Assembly (NCBI RefSeq): GCF_007655135.1
Contig: NW_022204314.1
Span: 1 to 64,000 of the forward strand
DNA: 64,000 nucleotides
From: Punica granatum
Lineage: Eukaryota; Streptophyta; Magnoliopsida; Myrtales; Lythraceae
Reading direction: 5' to 3'
Part shown: in pieces, positions 1-9,623 of the stretch
Layout of the letters: every line of letters begins with the position of its first letter
Position numbering within the stretch: the stretch's first letter is position 1
Translations under genes and position numbers: made by a program
Notes under the pieces: generated by a model
The model's database searches: none
Seen by the model: only the letters and a program-made list of their open reading frames with translations
What the model was told of the DNA's origin: nothing

Positions 1-1100
1 CCAAATTGGGTTTCCCTGAGTCTAGTGGAGTTTCGCCCCTTAATGGGCTTCACTGGGCCATCATGGCTCATCAGGGGACGAGTCCAAAACCCAGTCCTTA
101 ACACTTCCCCCCTACTCGGACCATGCTTCGTGCGTGCATGAGGATAAGATCGCCACGCATCCCAATTTGGATTGCGGGTCATGCGCCACAACAAACACAA
201 AGCCACCGCGCGACCCTATGTTGGATCGAGTTCATATCACCATTTGATTAGAGATCGGTCCATGTCACAAACAAAGACGCCCCTAGCCGTCAGATCAAAG
301 CTATGATAAAATCCTTAGTTGTTTGATTACGTGACACTTTGGCTTCGCGGCTATCGGAGTAGTAATGATGATAACTGATGTCATCACATAGCCTTAGCCG
401 AGCGGACCTGCCAGCTTCCGAGGCCTATAAATACCACTGTCTCAACACTGCATTCTTACTTGCAATCATACACTAAAGCTCTGCTGATTTACCTTCTCTC
501 TCTATCTCTACAGAAATCATCATTTTCTTCTTCAACCCTGCTTCTTCATCAGCCCGAATAGCCAGAGTCAACCCTCGAGAAACATTGGCAACGTCTTCAC
601 CAACATCGATGCTATGGGACTTCCACGCCCAGGGGTGGAGGTAGGAATGTCATTGAAGTTGACCAGATCATCAAAGACGAGTTCGTGAGGGCCGTCACCG
701 AGGGCTTCGTTTTACGCCGAAAACCACTAGTTCCCTGAACCTCATGAGAAGCCCGATCAAGCCCGTCCAGGGGAGATCATGATCTGGCTTGACCACATCT
801 ATGCCAGGCTCCACTTTCTGCTTTAACAAGATATGGTGGACTTGTGCAAGGTGTATATGATCGCTCCCACCCTTCTCTATTCTAACGCGTGGAGGATCTA
901 GTTATGTTTATACCTTTGTTAGCACTCCGTTTTGATCCACCGATTCAAGGAGAGAATATCGACAGCGATCCTGACTATAACCTAGAAACCATAACAGAAG
1001 AAGACCCAGCAAACCTCGGGTTACTATTCACAGCCGGGTCAGTAGGGGCAACTAGAGGATCCTGGGACATCACTACAGAGAATACCCCAGGGTTTCCATG
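1..1100. other. Unassigned left-edge region
   Basis: No gene is supported here. A TATA-like motif (TATAAATA at 426-433) is followed by a pyrimidine-rich leader at about 490-530, which resembles a Pol II promoter or the U3/R part of an LTR. No long reading frame follows; the frames downstream are broken by stops. A 70-codon open frame at 889-1101 has no motif I recognise. The segment from about 890 on may already belong to the long repeat that follows, because faint similarity to its second copy begins near 1100. Confidence 0.4.
426..433 (+). promoter_or_regulatory. Candidate TATA box without a gene
   Basis: TATAAATA lies in a GC-richer setting and is followed about 60 bases later by a CT-rich stretch, as in plant promoters and retrotransposon LTRs. 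No intact gene follows, so it is more likely a transposon promoter than a host one. Confidence 0.25.
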
Positions 1101-2376
1101 AAGATAACAAAAAGGAACCGGAGAGGCCAGACAATCATCCGATCCTAGGTTAGCAGTAGCCATCCGACCCGGGACATTGCTACAGCACTATTCATCGCCA
1201 GCTCGTCGGGCCATCAGAAGGTATCCAACATAGGACTTTAAAAATCCCTTATGGTGCCAAACTGATGAATATCACATCCGAGCACATTTTGAAAATCATC
1301 TGCTCGAGCTGGGGCACTCTCGAGTATTCGTAGACGACCTTTCTAGCGAGACTCTCGAGATACCCACTCAATAACAAATCAAGGACACCTGATGACAGGT
1401 CTAGCCATACATAGGGATTATCAGGACCATGGAATAGACTTTAGACTGTTCTCCGGAAATCATTCAAGTCTCCCGAGTGGGTCGAGAGTTGATAAAGGGG
1501 CCTATTTCAATGCAAATCTCAAATTGGAGGCCTGCTCGATATAATCTCAATATTTGAAATTAGGCTTGGGTGATCTTACGAACCTCAAGGACCAGGAAGA
1601 TTATGCCTGATCACACTGCGCAAGTCATTCAGGTCTCTCGAGCGCCTTTCAATATAAAAGGGGCCCCTTTCAGGCGGATTCATGCGCGAGAGCTCGTTTG
1701 GCGAAATATTGACCCTCGGGGTCAGCACCAATTAATCCCAGCAACCCCAAGGGCCAGAGAGATTATTATAATTCGGACTGCACAAATAATCTAGGTTTCT
1801 CAAGTGACTCCATAAGGGTCTCAAACGTCGCCAGACCAACTTTTGGGATCCGTTTCAACAAATGAAGAATACAACGATCTCCGGGCACATCGACACTCTT
1901 GGAAATAGTGATAAAAACTTCGATTGCAAATCCTTAGGATGTCTTTGGTTCCTGATTTGTGACAGAGGTCACGGAGCCAATCCTTCCGCCCAAACGACAG
2001 AGCATATCAAAACGACCAATGCATAACGCAGACACGCGAATGGTCGACAGAAACGGTTAACTTTGCTCCGATCACCCGAATCGGGCAAAACCGACTCCCA
2101 AGCCTTCGGGCCATTAGGTCATCCACTTAGGCAAAATATGTCAATACTGGGCTCGTCGAAATGCTCTCTTAGCGTACATCAATAATGCGTCGTCCATTCG
2201 AGTTACAAAACTCGAATGCACAATGACCGAGATCCGGGCTTTTCCGACTATCCTTGAAAACCTAGTGGGACCCGCGATTACACCCCCATGGTCGGCCTAC
2301 CCCCCCCAATTTATTTTTTATTGTAAATCTTCCCCCTACAAATTTTTTATTCAAACTAGTCCTCTACTTTAATATT

Positions 2377-2722
2377 GGGGTTTTTACCTAAATGGTCAAT
2401 GGTTTGTCCGTTTTGTCAAATCTATCATAAGCTTTTTTTTTGTCAAATCCATCCCATGGTTTACTTTTTGCATCAAATCTATCCCGGCGTTATCTTTCCC
2501 GTCAACATCTAACGGCTGTGCTGACGTGGCACGTGGAGAGATAGTGGGCCACACTTGCCACGTAGGCGCTACGTCAGCACAGCCGTTAGATGTCGACGGA
2601 AAAGATAACGCCGGGATAAATTTAATGCAAAAAGTAAACTAGACGATAGATTTGACAAAAAAAATACATAGAATAGATTGACAAAACGGGCAAACTACGG
2701 GCCATTTTAGGTAAATACCCCC
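2377..2722. mobile_element. Mutator-type foldback MITE with 9-bp TSD
   Basis: The 346-bp element is almost entirely an inverted repeat. The left arm begins GGGGTTTTTACCTAAATGG; the reverse complement of the right end begins GGGGGTATTTACCTAAAATGG. The arms pair to near the centre (about 2548/2558), including GCTGTGCTGACG. It is flanked by the perfect 9-bp repeat TTTAATATT at 2368-2376 and 2723-2731, the duplication length of Mutator-like elements. It has no coding capacity and sits inside the long LTR-like repeat, so it is younger than that repeat. Confidence 0.85.
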
Positions 2723-4980
2723 TTTAATATTTTAGTACCATTTCCATCTCTTTCTTCCATCAAATTCTATAAAACATGGATCTAGGTCCCCTTGCCCCAA
2801 TCATTTATTGTGGCTGGCCACCCTCAGATCACCATCAACTTTCACTAATCTTCTCATAATCTTGCTTAGTTTGCTCATTAGTCCACCTATACAAGCTTAA
2901 GTACATGACATCTTAATCACTTCTTCTCTCTTCCAACCTCTCTCAAGTCTTTCTCACTCTTAAAACTCTCTCGGCTTCTTCAAAACCCTGGTTGTCCAAC
3001 CATATATAGTAGTAGCCCAGAACAAGCGAGAGCAAGGCCAATTTTGCCGGAAAATCATTCGATTTTCCGGCGATCACCCCGACTTAACCAAGCCTTAAAC
3101 AAACTACATACCCCTTGTTTTCGGTCTCTTGAGTCCATTGGTATTGTTAGCTTCTCCATTTGAGGTCTCCTTGCCACCGTTCCAGCTACTACCAGATTTG
3201 GGTCTCCAAGCACTTCTCGGTTTCCTGGTGACATCCCAACTTCCACGACTAAGGAGAGTCGTGCCAACAACTTTTGACCGGTCACTCACGATCCTCACTC
3301 GCCCCATGACAAGGAGGTCATGTCCCGAGAGCCGTCCCACTAAGCAAAGCCACCCAAGCTCCCCTTTCATCTTCTCGAGTCTATTCTTCTCTTTCCCGGT
3401 TTCTCTGTTATAGGCAGGTCAGCCAAGGACTTGGCTTGTAGAGCGCCGCCCCCAGCCCTCATTGTGGGTCCTTCAGCCATCTCGAACCATCGTGCCAAAC
3501 CCTTGGAATCGCTCCTAGCAGCTTGGCCAACTCCTCCAACCTACAGCCACCTAAGGCCTTCTCGGGTCCAGTCGGGCACCCGACCTCTCCTTGGCACTTC
3601 CACGAAACCAGGAAGCTTCTTTCACATCTCGAGGTGTAAGTGTAACCCTCTTCGACTTAGAGGTGCTAGCATATTTAGTTTTCGAAGTCTTGTTGGGTGA
3701 TAAGGCGGTCCCCGACTGATTTCATGCACGTTACCGTTTGATATGTTATTAGATCAGTTACATATCTATTTAATGTGGTGTATTATACGCTAGCATGACG
3801 GGAAAAGATTAAAGTCGGGGCCAAGAAGAACGTCAAGGCTCGGGAAAGCCATGAGTTGACTCTCGACCACACCCTAGAGGAGGTGGTCGAGAGCCCTCAC
3901 GGCTCCGTCGAGCCCAAAACCGCCTCCTCGTCCTCGATTCTAGTTCTGTGTTACTCATTTGTTTTCGTGCGTTGTGCTGCGCAGCGCGTTTTATCGATTC
4001 CGTCAAATATCATGTTTATTATACTTAGGTGATTGCATGTGTTTTCCCGAGATCATGGCAACTCTGACTTTGTAAATGCTTGTTATTGTCGTATTTGATG
4101 TTTGATGCATGCAAAACACGATTGAAATTGAGGCGAGAAGGCTACATGAGACCCGAGGCTGGTCAAGTGGCCTCTCGGCCATTCCTAAGAGGAAGTGTTC
4201 GAGGGTCCTTGACATATCTCGGGTCAAGTGTCGGCCTCCCCTTCCTAATTGAAATTCATTTCGGATTGTATGTAATCTTGCTTTCTCGTCCCGACACTAA
4301 TTTATGATTAATCACACTTTTTAAAGCATTAATACAAAGTAACTTGCATGGATTTGTGTATTTGGGACCGTCTCGGGCCCACAAGGGTCCCAGGGTGTTT
4401 TGGCCATCATTGATCGGGCCCTCTTGGCCTTAAAGGACCCGATCCTGTCCTCGTGTCACGAGTCGTTTCCTTTAATTAAAACGATTGGGTATTAGGATTC
4501 TATTAAGGTGATCAACTCATGATTGATCTAAAGGTACAAAACCCAAAAATCTAAAGCATTCGGCAAATTTTACTTAGTTTAATTTATTTCACACACGGGG
4601 CAATCAGGATGTTCCAGTTGGCTAATTAATCAACTTGACTTTCTAATAAGTTGCACGAACCGACCAATAATCTATAATCGCATTGACGGTTAATGAATTG
4701 ATGGCCACGCCCTTTTAACTCACATTTTCACAAAAGCACTGAGGCACGTTAAATGCGTAGCATGAACATCTGGGGAGCACTTGTGTGTCTTGACTCAAGT
4801 TTGGGCCCGATATGAGACGGCTCGAGTCGGGATGCATGAGTTCTTCTTAAACCACTTCCAGGAAGAGCGACAGGTTTCTTGTCTCTTTCGGGGTCCTCGC
4901 GACCCCGATGGGTCTAAGGGATCGGTCGACACCAGCTACTGACTTTCGATACTCCGTGTCACGTAGTCTTGACTTTTCGT

Positions 4981-5003
4981 ACACACACACACGCACACAC
5001 ATT
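4981..5003. repeat. (AC)n microsatellite
   Basis: A short AC dinucleotide run with one G interruption lies within the long LTR-like repeat. Confidence 0.8.
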
Positions 5004-6663
5004 TTTCTGGTTCAAGGGCATGACCACCGGTTCATGATCCGTCGACATCTTAGGTGTTAGGATGATCGAAACATGCCTAATGAGGAAATAGACGGGCGCC
5101 TGTCTAGGTGCGGTTATCACCCGTCTTACCTTCCCTTTCTTGTCTACATGTTTCCGTCACCCTAGTTTAGATTCGGACGCTTAGGGAATTAGACTAGAGT
5201 CATGAGTGGGGACAGCTCGCAAAGGTTGTCTGATCCCTCATGGGACATGTGCTAAGACCTTGGCACCCTGTGGTGTTTCGCGCCCCCATTTCCCTAAGTT
5301 AGTGCTTAGAATGGGTTAAAACACAAAAAAATAGATTAACTTCTAGCTCGGCATAATCCAAACATGGGGAAAACAGATGGGACAAAACATCATGTATTAG
5401 GTCTTGGACAAAATATATTCTTTATCATTAAATGTTGTCCCCTAGTGTCGTAAAACAGAACAAACATAAAATCAACTCACATATTCGAGACTTGACTACG
5501 AACATCATGTCTGTCAAGTCCTTTAATCGGTCGAATGCTACATGTCCTCATAGGGGGGCCCTTGGCCAATTTTCACCATGCACGTTCGTTTTTTTTTGTC
5601 TCTATTTAGGATAGAAATGTGTTTGCCACTCAACCCCGGTTCATAACTTTGATAAACCATGTAAAATCGGTAATAACACACACTTGTCAGTTTTTCATCT
5701 GTTTTTATCGGTTTATATCTGTTTTCTTCTATCTTCTTGTGGGATGACCCCGATACCTTAGGATACAATATATACAGGGTCCAACACCCCCACCACCGAG
5801 TGGTGCGACTTGAGTGCGGCATGGGGTTTAACTTGAGTCATCGATTTGATCCGTAGTAGTGTCCGAGGAGGAGGACGATTCGGATCGAGTCGCGTGAAAA
5901 AGGAGCTAGACAATCACCTGGGAGCTCGACAGTTCCTGTGGACATCTCGAGGACTATTTGGTTATCCTAGGGATCGCTAGTTGGGTCGAACTCGACCTCC
6001 GGCTCTCACGAGATCACATAGCCTTAATTTCGGTTTCGGTCTTTCCAAATACACGGTGAGCATGAGTAGAATATTAGCCATCGATCATGGTCCATTTGTT
6101 ATAATTTTGTATTTATTTGAGAGTACAGTGTAAAGACATTTATTTGTACATTCATTCATGTAATGACCCCGGTCAACGAGTGAATGGCTTGAGAGCCTGA
6201 ACTAGTCGAGTCGGCTTATGGGTCCTTGAGACTAACAGACCACACGAGTCACGAGCCCGGTCCACGAGGCGAACTGGCTATCATGGCTCGGTTAGCCGAG
6301 ACTCAAGGACGATGGACCGAAATTACGACCTTCATCCCTATTCATTCTTCGAATACTTAAGAAATTGGCATCCAGCTCGGATCGAATCCAAGAATTGGGC
6401 AAAAAGCAGAAAGCCTCCAATTTTTATTGATAATCCAAAGACAACTTTCCTTAGCCCTATGGCTTACAAAGTTTAAATAGGGTTTTTAAAAAAAAACTAA
6501 ATCGCACAAAAAGAAATAAACTTTCCTGAATTTGCAAAACACCCAATAATAATAAAATGCTCATTTGAGGCCATAAACGATGAAATTCGCCTTAAATCTC
6601 GTCTTTTCATAGCCTTAAGCTATGAGTTTTGCTCCGGATGCCGTTTCCCTCAAGACAGGGTCA

Positions 6664-6774
6664 TCAGAACCTATTTTTCTCGAGATACCGATTTGCCACG
6701 TCTCTCTGCCGCATCACCAGCCTTACTATTTGTGGGTTCACCCTAGAATTCGCTTGGCTTCTTGTCAAAACCAT
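6664..6774 (-). pseudogene. gag N-terminal remnant of LTR element
   Basis: A 36-residue minus-strand frame begins MVLTRSQANSR and ends at a TGA. Starts of the type M-(V)-T-R-S-Q shortly after the primer site are common for gag of plant LTR retrotransposons. It is far too short for a gag protein and no capsid or zinc-knuckle sequence follows, so it is at best a broken start. Support is mainly its position about 70 bases after the putative primer site. Confidence 0.35.
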
Positions 6775-6840
6775 TCTTGCAGCCTTTGTATCCTAAAACA
6801 CGAACAAGAACTGGCAAAAGCTAAACTTTTCACACGATTC

Positions 6841-6855
6841 CCACAAACGGCGCCA
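6841..6855 (-). promoter_or_regulatory. Putative primer binding site
   Basis: TGGCGCCGTTTGTGG on the minus strand matches the usual form of the reverse-transcription primer site next to the 5' LTR in many plant LTR retrotransposons. The tRNA was not checked. Confidence 0.5.
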
Positions 6856-7526
6856 ATGTTATGGACCTTTGATTTGAGTTAAACCCACATGCAAATCTCG
6901 TACTCTCGTACTACCTGCACAAAGGGGAAGATCGGGGTGGTGGCTTGATTTCCCTCTCCAACACTCAAGTTAACTATTTTACGAGAGCAGTAGTACATCA
7001 ATTATAGATGATGAACATGCCTCAATATTTATAGATGATCATAAAGATACCCGTTATCTTATTTAATTTGATTCCTGGTATTTTTTGGCCAAGAAGAATT
7101 AAAGGGACAGTTGAGGTTGAGAATTCAATAGAAATAAGAGAGAAAGGGAGGAAAAAGAGGGAGTTGGGTGACTGGATAATAAATTTACTTAAGTGAAATT
7201 ACTAATTTGTCCTAAATTTAGGGGCCGTAATTAATTAGATGCAATGAGTTATTGATAATATCAGAAAGCGAAAGTCAGACAAAGAGTCTCATCTCTGACT
7301 TTATATATTAGTATAGATGAGACATTCGTTGTTATAAGACATTATTGTTCATATGATTATTTGTTATTTGGATACCTATAATATTATATAGAGTCGATAT
7401 GATAAAGTATTTATATATATTTTTTGATAAAGAGGAGTGTCCAACTTTCACCTTGTCAATCTTCGTGGCCTCACTCGAACACTCTATAGTCGGACCACAA
7501 TGGCTATGTAAGTTTTTTATTTCAGT

Positions 7527-7602
7527 GTGCATCATGGTATCCAGAAACCCAATAGGCCCCAATTTGTCCAGTTCGAGCCAAATCAACCACAAAGGTCAGC
7601 CC
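7527..7602 (-). repeat. SINE fragment (3' half)
   Basis: GGTATCCAGAAACCCAATAG and the following GTTCGAGCC correspond, on the minus strand, to the 3' half of the SINE family seen at 63487-63669. The 5' half is missing here. Confidence 0.55.
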
Positions 7603-7984
7603 ACATCGGCTATGTAAGTTGTTCAATATGGAGCATACTCTTGAGGTCCGACAAAAGTCGCCCTGTTGGACCACCTAACCAATCTTATTGGTTTAAGATA
7701 AGGCTTTTTTTTTTAATAGTTCACAGGAAGGATTCATGAGTTTAGTATAGTGAAATATAAATTTTAATATCTAATAATGGGCTACGGGTAGTCCCATAAG
7801 TATCAAACTTGGAACCTCTTGGTTATCGGATGAGAGTGTGCGATAGTGCGTTGTATCCTCTTTCATATATAAGGCATTTGTCAAGTAATAAGATTAAAGA
7901 AATTATAAAATCTTTCCTTAAAATAAATAATCAATGCAAATTTTGTCATGCAAACTTGTGACTAATGCGAGTTGTCTATTAATA

Positions 7985-8046
7985 AGTATCAAATCTAAAA
8001 TCTTACTTAAAGTAAAGAGGTGTCGTCGAATTACCCGAACCAATCC
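7985..8046 (-). repeat. SINE fragment (5', tRNA-like half)
   Basis: Read on the minus strand, GGATTGGTTCGGGTAATTCG, then TTTAAGTAAGATTTTAGATT, follows the tRNA-like 5' half of the local SINE family. The 3' half is missing. Confidence 0.5.
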
Positions 8047-8106
8047 AAATCGATAAAGATTGCTTTCTAATGATGCTCTAAGTATCAATATTTTTAAAAA
8101 TATGCC

Positions 8107-8202
8107 TAATCATGTTGAATTTTCAAAGTCCAGTTTGATCCCTGAGCTAATTTAGGATATAAATAACCAATATGGGAAATTGCGTAGAGCTCGTACTAAT
8201 TT
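8107..8202 (+). promoter_or_regulatory. Orphan duplicate of the MYB promoter and leader
   Basis: This segment matches 9497-9595, the promoter and leader of the MYB gene. Shared blocks include TTTTCAAAG, CAGTTTGATC, CTAATTTAGGATATAAATA against CCAATTTAGTATATAAATA, and ATGGGAAATTGCG against ATGGGAAACTGCG, all in the same order and spacing. The TATA-like core GATATAAATA is kept. Similarity stops before the position of the MYB start codon, so no exon follows. It looks like one half of a small tandem duplication whose coding part is lost or was never copied. A Mutator-like element and a SINE now lie between the two copies. Confidence 0.7.
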
Positions 8203-8263
8203 TTCGGTGAAAGATTCACAGTATATTGGGGAAATCGCAATCGCATGATAGAGAATTTTTCTA

Positions 8264-9037
8264 GAGTTAAATGCACCTTATCTCCCAACCTATGATGAGA
8301 GTTTGGATTTGTCCCCTGACCTTTAAATTTTTGCAGAACACCTCCCGACGTTATCGGAAAATAAGCAAGATGCCCCCTCAAATCAATTTCCGATCAAAAT
8401 TCCGGCAATAAAAAAAGCACTTGCCACTCACATGTCAAGTAGCTGCGACCCATCTCCCAGCGGCCATGGTCTCCTCTCCCCGACGGTCTCCTACCAGGCT
8501 CCAGTGTAGACAGCGGCGACCCATCTCCCTGAGGCGACCCATTTTCCTATTCAATATGCTGAATTTGTCCTATTTCCCCCTTTCAATCTGCGATTTGATG
8601 TAATCGTTATGCAATTCAATTGTTTTCTGTTTTCCGAAACCCGACGGACATTGGAGTTTTATTATTTCCCACGAGTTCCGTTTCTTATCAAATCCGAACA
8701 TGGATCAAACAACTTCTGCTCCATTTCGGGGTAGCAGAAAATGGGGAATTGTTGTTGTGTTATTTAAGAATTAATTATTCTCACTGCGTTGCTATCTCTG
8801 TGCAGGACAAAGTATGAGGAACGAGCAAGAAATGGTGGTGTGAGACAATTTTACCTTTTTATTTTGACATGTAAGTGGATGTGCTCTTTTTTTTTGTTGG
8901 AATTTTGATCGGAAATTGGTTGAGGGGGCATCTTGTTTATTTTCCAGTAAGGTCGGGAGGCATTCTTCAAAAATTTGAAGGTGAGGGGGCAAACCCAAAC
9001 TCTCCTTACAGGTCGGGAGGTAAAGTGCATTTAACTC
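8264..9037. mobile_element. Mutator-like element with long TIRs and 9-bp TSD
   Basis: The 774-bp element starts GAGTTAAATGCACC and ends GTGCATTTAACTC. The terminal inverted repeats are about 174 bp (8264-8437 and 8864-9037), matching through TTCCGATCAAAATTCC and ACATGTCAA. Both sides carry the perfect 9-bp duplication ATTTTTCTA (8255-8263 and 9038-9046), the signature length of Mutator-like elements. The 426-bp interior has no transposase; it holds CCCATCTCCC-type repeats and could be captured host sequence. It sits between the orphan promoter copy and the MYB gene, about 590 bp from the start codon. Confidence 0.88.
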
Positions 9038-9069
9038 ATTTTTCTACCATCCAAAATTATGATTGGCTA

Positions 9070-9254
9070 CCAACAATGGTTAGTTCAAGTGGTTCGATAT
9101 TTATTTTCCTTAAATAAGGTTTCGGATTCGATTCTTGTGGAATTGAAAAATTTCTTGATTGAGAGAATTTTACCCCTTAATAGGCAGATCCGGCTCGAAC
9201 TGGATTAATTGGGGCCTATTAAATTTCCTAATACCATAGTACACACCAAAAAAA
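9070..9254 (+). mobile_element. tRNA-derived SINE
   Basis: The order of blocks matches the full-length copy at 63487-63669: TTAGTTCAAGTGGTTCGA (A-box region), GGATTCGATTC (B-box type), a CCCCTTAATAGGCAG block, then GGGGCCTATTAAATTTCC and a short A tail. It is flanked by a 13-bp duplication with two mismatches (TTATGATTGGCTA at 9057-9069, TTATGACTTGCTA at 9255-9267), as expected for LINE-driven retroposition. Confidence 0.75.
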
Positions 9255-9549
9255 TTATGACTTGCTATACGTACGCATTGCTAATGATGTGCTTAATAAA
9301 TCGTTCTGCTATTTGCTGTAATTCTATCGATGTATTCTCTCTACGCTCTATGAAGATGTAAAATTATCAAAGAACTTCTGAATAAGAACTATTACTAAAT
9401 AATTAAAGATTTTTCATTTCCGGATCATCTTAAAGAGGACCTTTTCAAATGCACTCTACATTCCAATGCTTTTTCTAAAAAAAAAAAAGATCTGAATGAT
9501 CATATTGACTTTTCAAAGGTCAGTTTGATCACTAAGCAAGCCAATTTAG

Positions 9550-9559
9550 TATATAAATA
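9550..9559 (+). promoter_or_regulatory. TATA box of the MYB gene
   Basis: TATATAAATA lies 65-74 bases upstream of the ATG at 9624, giving a predicted leader of about 40 bases. The same core is kept in the orphan copy at 8107-8202, which supports this stretch as a promoter unit. Confidence 0.6.
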
Positions 9560-9623
9560 CCCACACAACATGGGAAACTGCGGAAGAGCTCATAGTAACT
9601 TAAGTGTGGGGGGGAAAACAAAA

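Larger units (their letters stand above)
1100..6340 (+). repeat. Long LTR-like repeat, copy A
   Basis: This stretch aligns in order with 28740-33380. Paired segments include about 1230/28860, 1995/29610, 3790/31320, 4060/31600, 4500/32030 and 6095/33250; the last two pairs are especially clear. There is no coding sequence. Copy B starts with TGTCAGCACC and is followed by a TGGCGACTCC motif that could be a primer binding site, so both copies may be very long LTRs of a Ty3-gypsy type element. Copy A lacks clean ends, and a foldback MITE at 2377-2722 interrupts it. The class is an inference; the repeat relationship is seen directly. Confidence 0.6.
6400..7320 (-). mobile_element. LTR retrotransposon fragment (LTR end, PBS, gag start)
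   Basis: On the minus strand, TGGCGCCGTTTGTGG (6841-6855) is a primer-binding-site type sequence common to plant LTR elements. It directly follows an LTR-like end (plus-strand TGTTATGG from 6857). Downstream on the minus strand is a short gag-like frame starting MVLTRSQ (6774-6664), then sequence with no recognisable domain. The LTR should extend from 6857 to about 7260-7330, but its outer end is not sharp and no partner LTR is in the window. This is probably a truncated element. Confidence 0.5.

Noticed and set aside
889..1101. 70-codon open frame near the left edge
   Set aside because: No motif, no start context and broken frames around it; likely part of a repeat.
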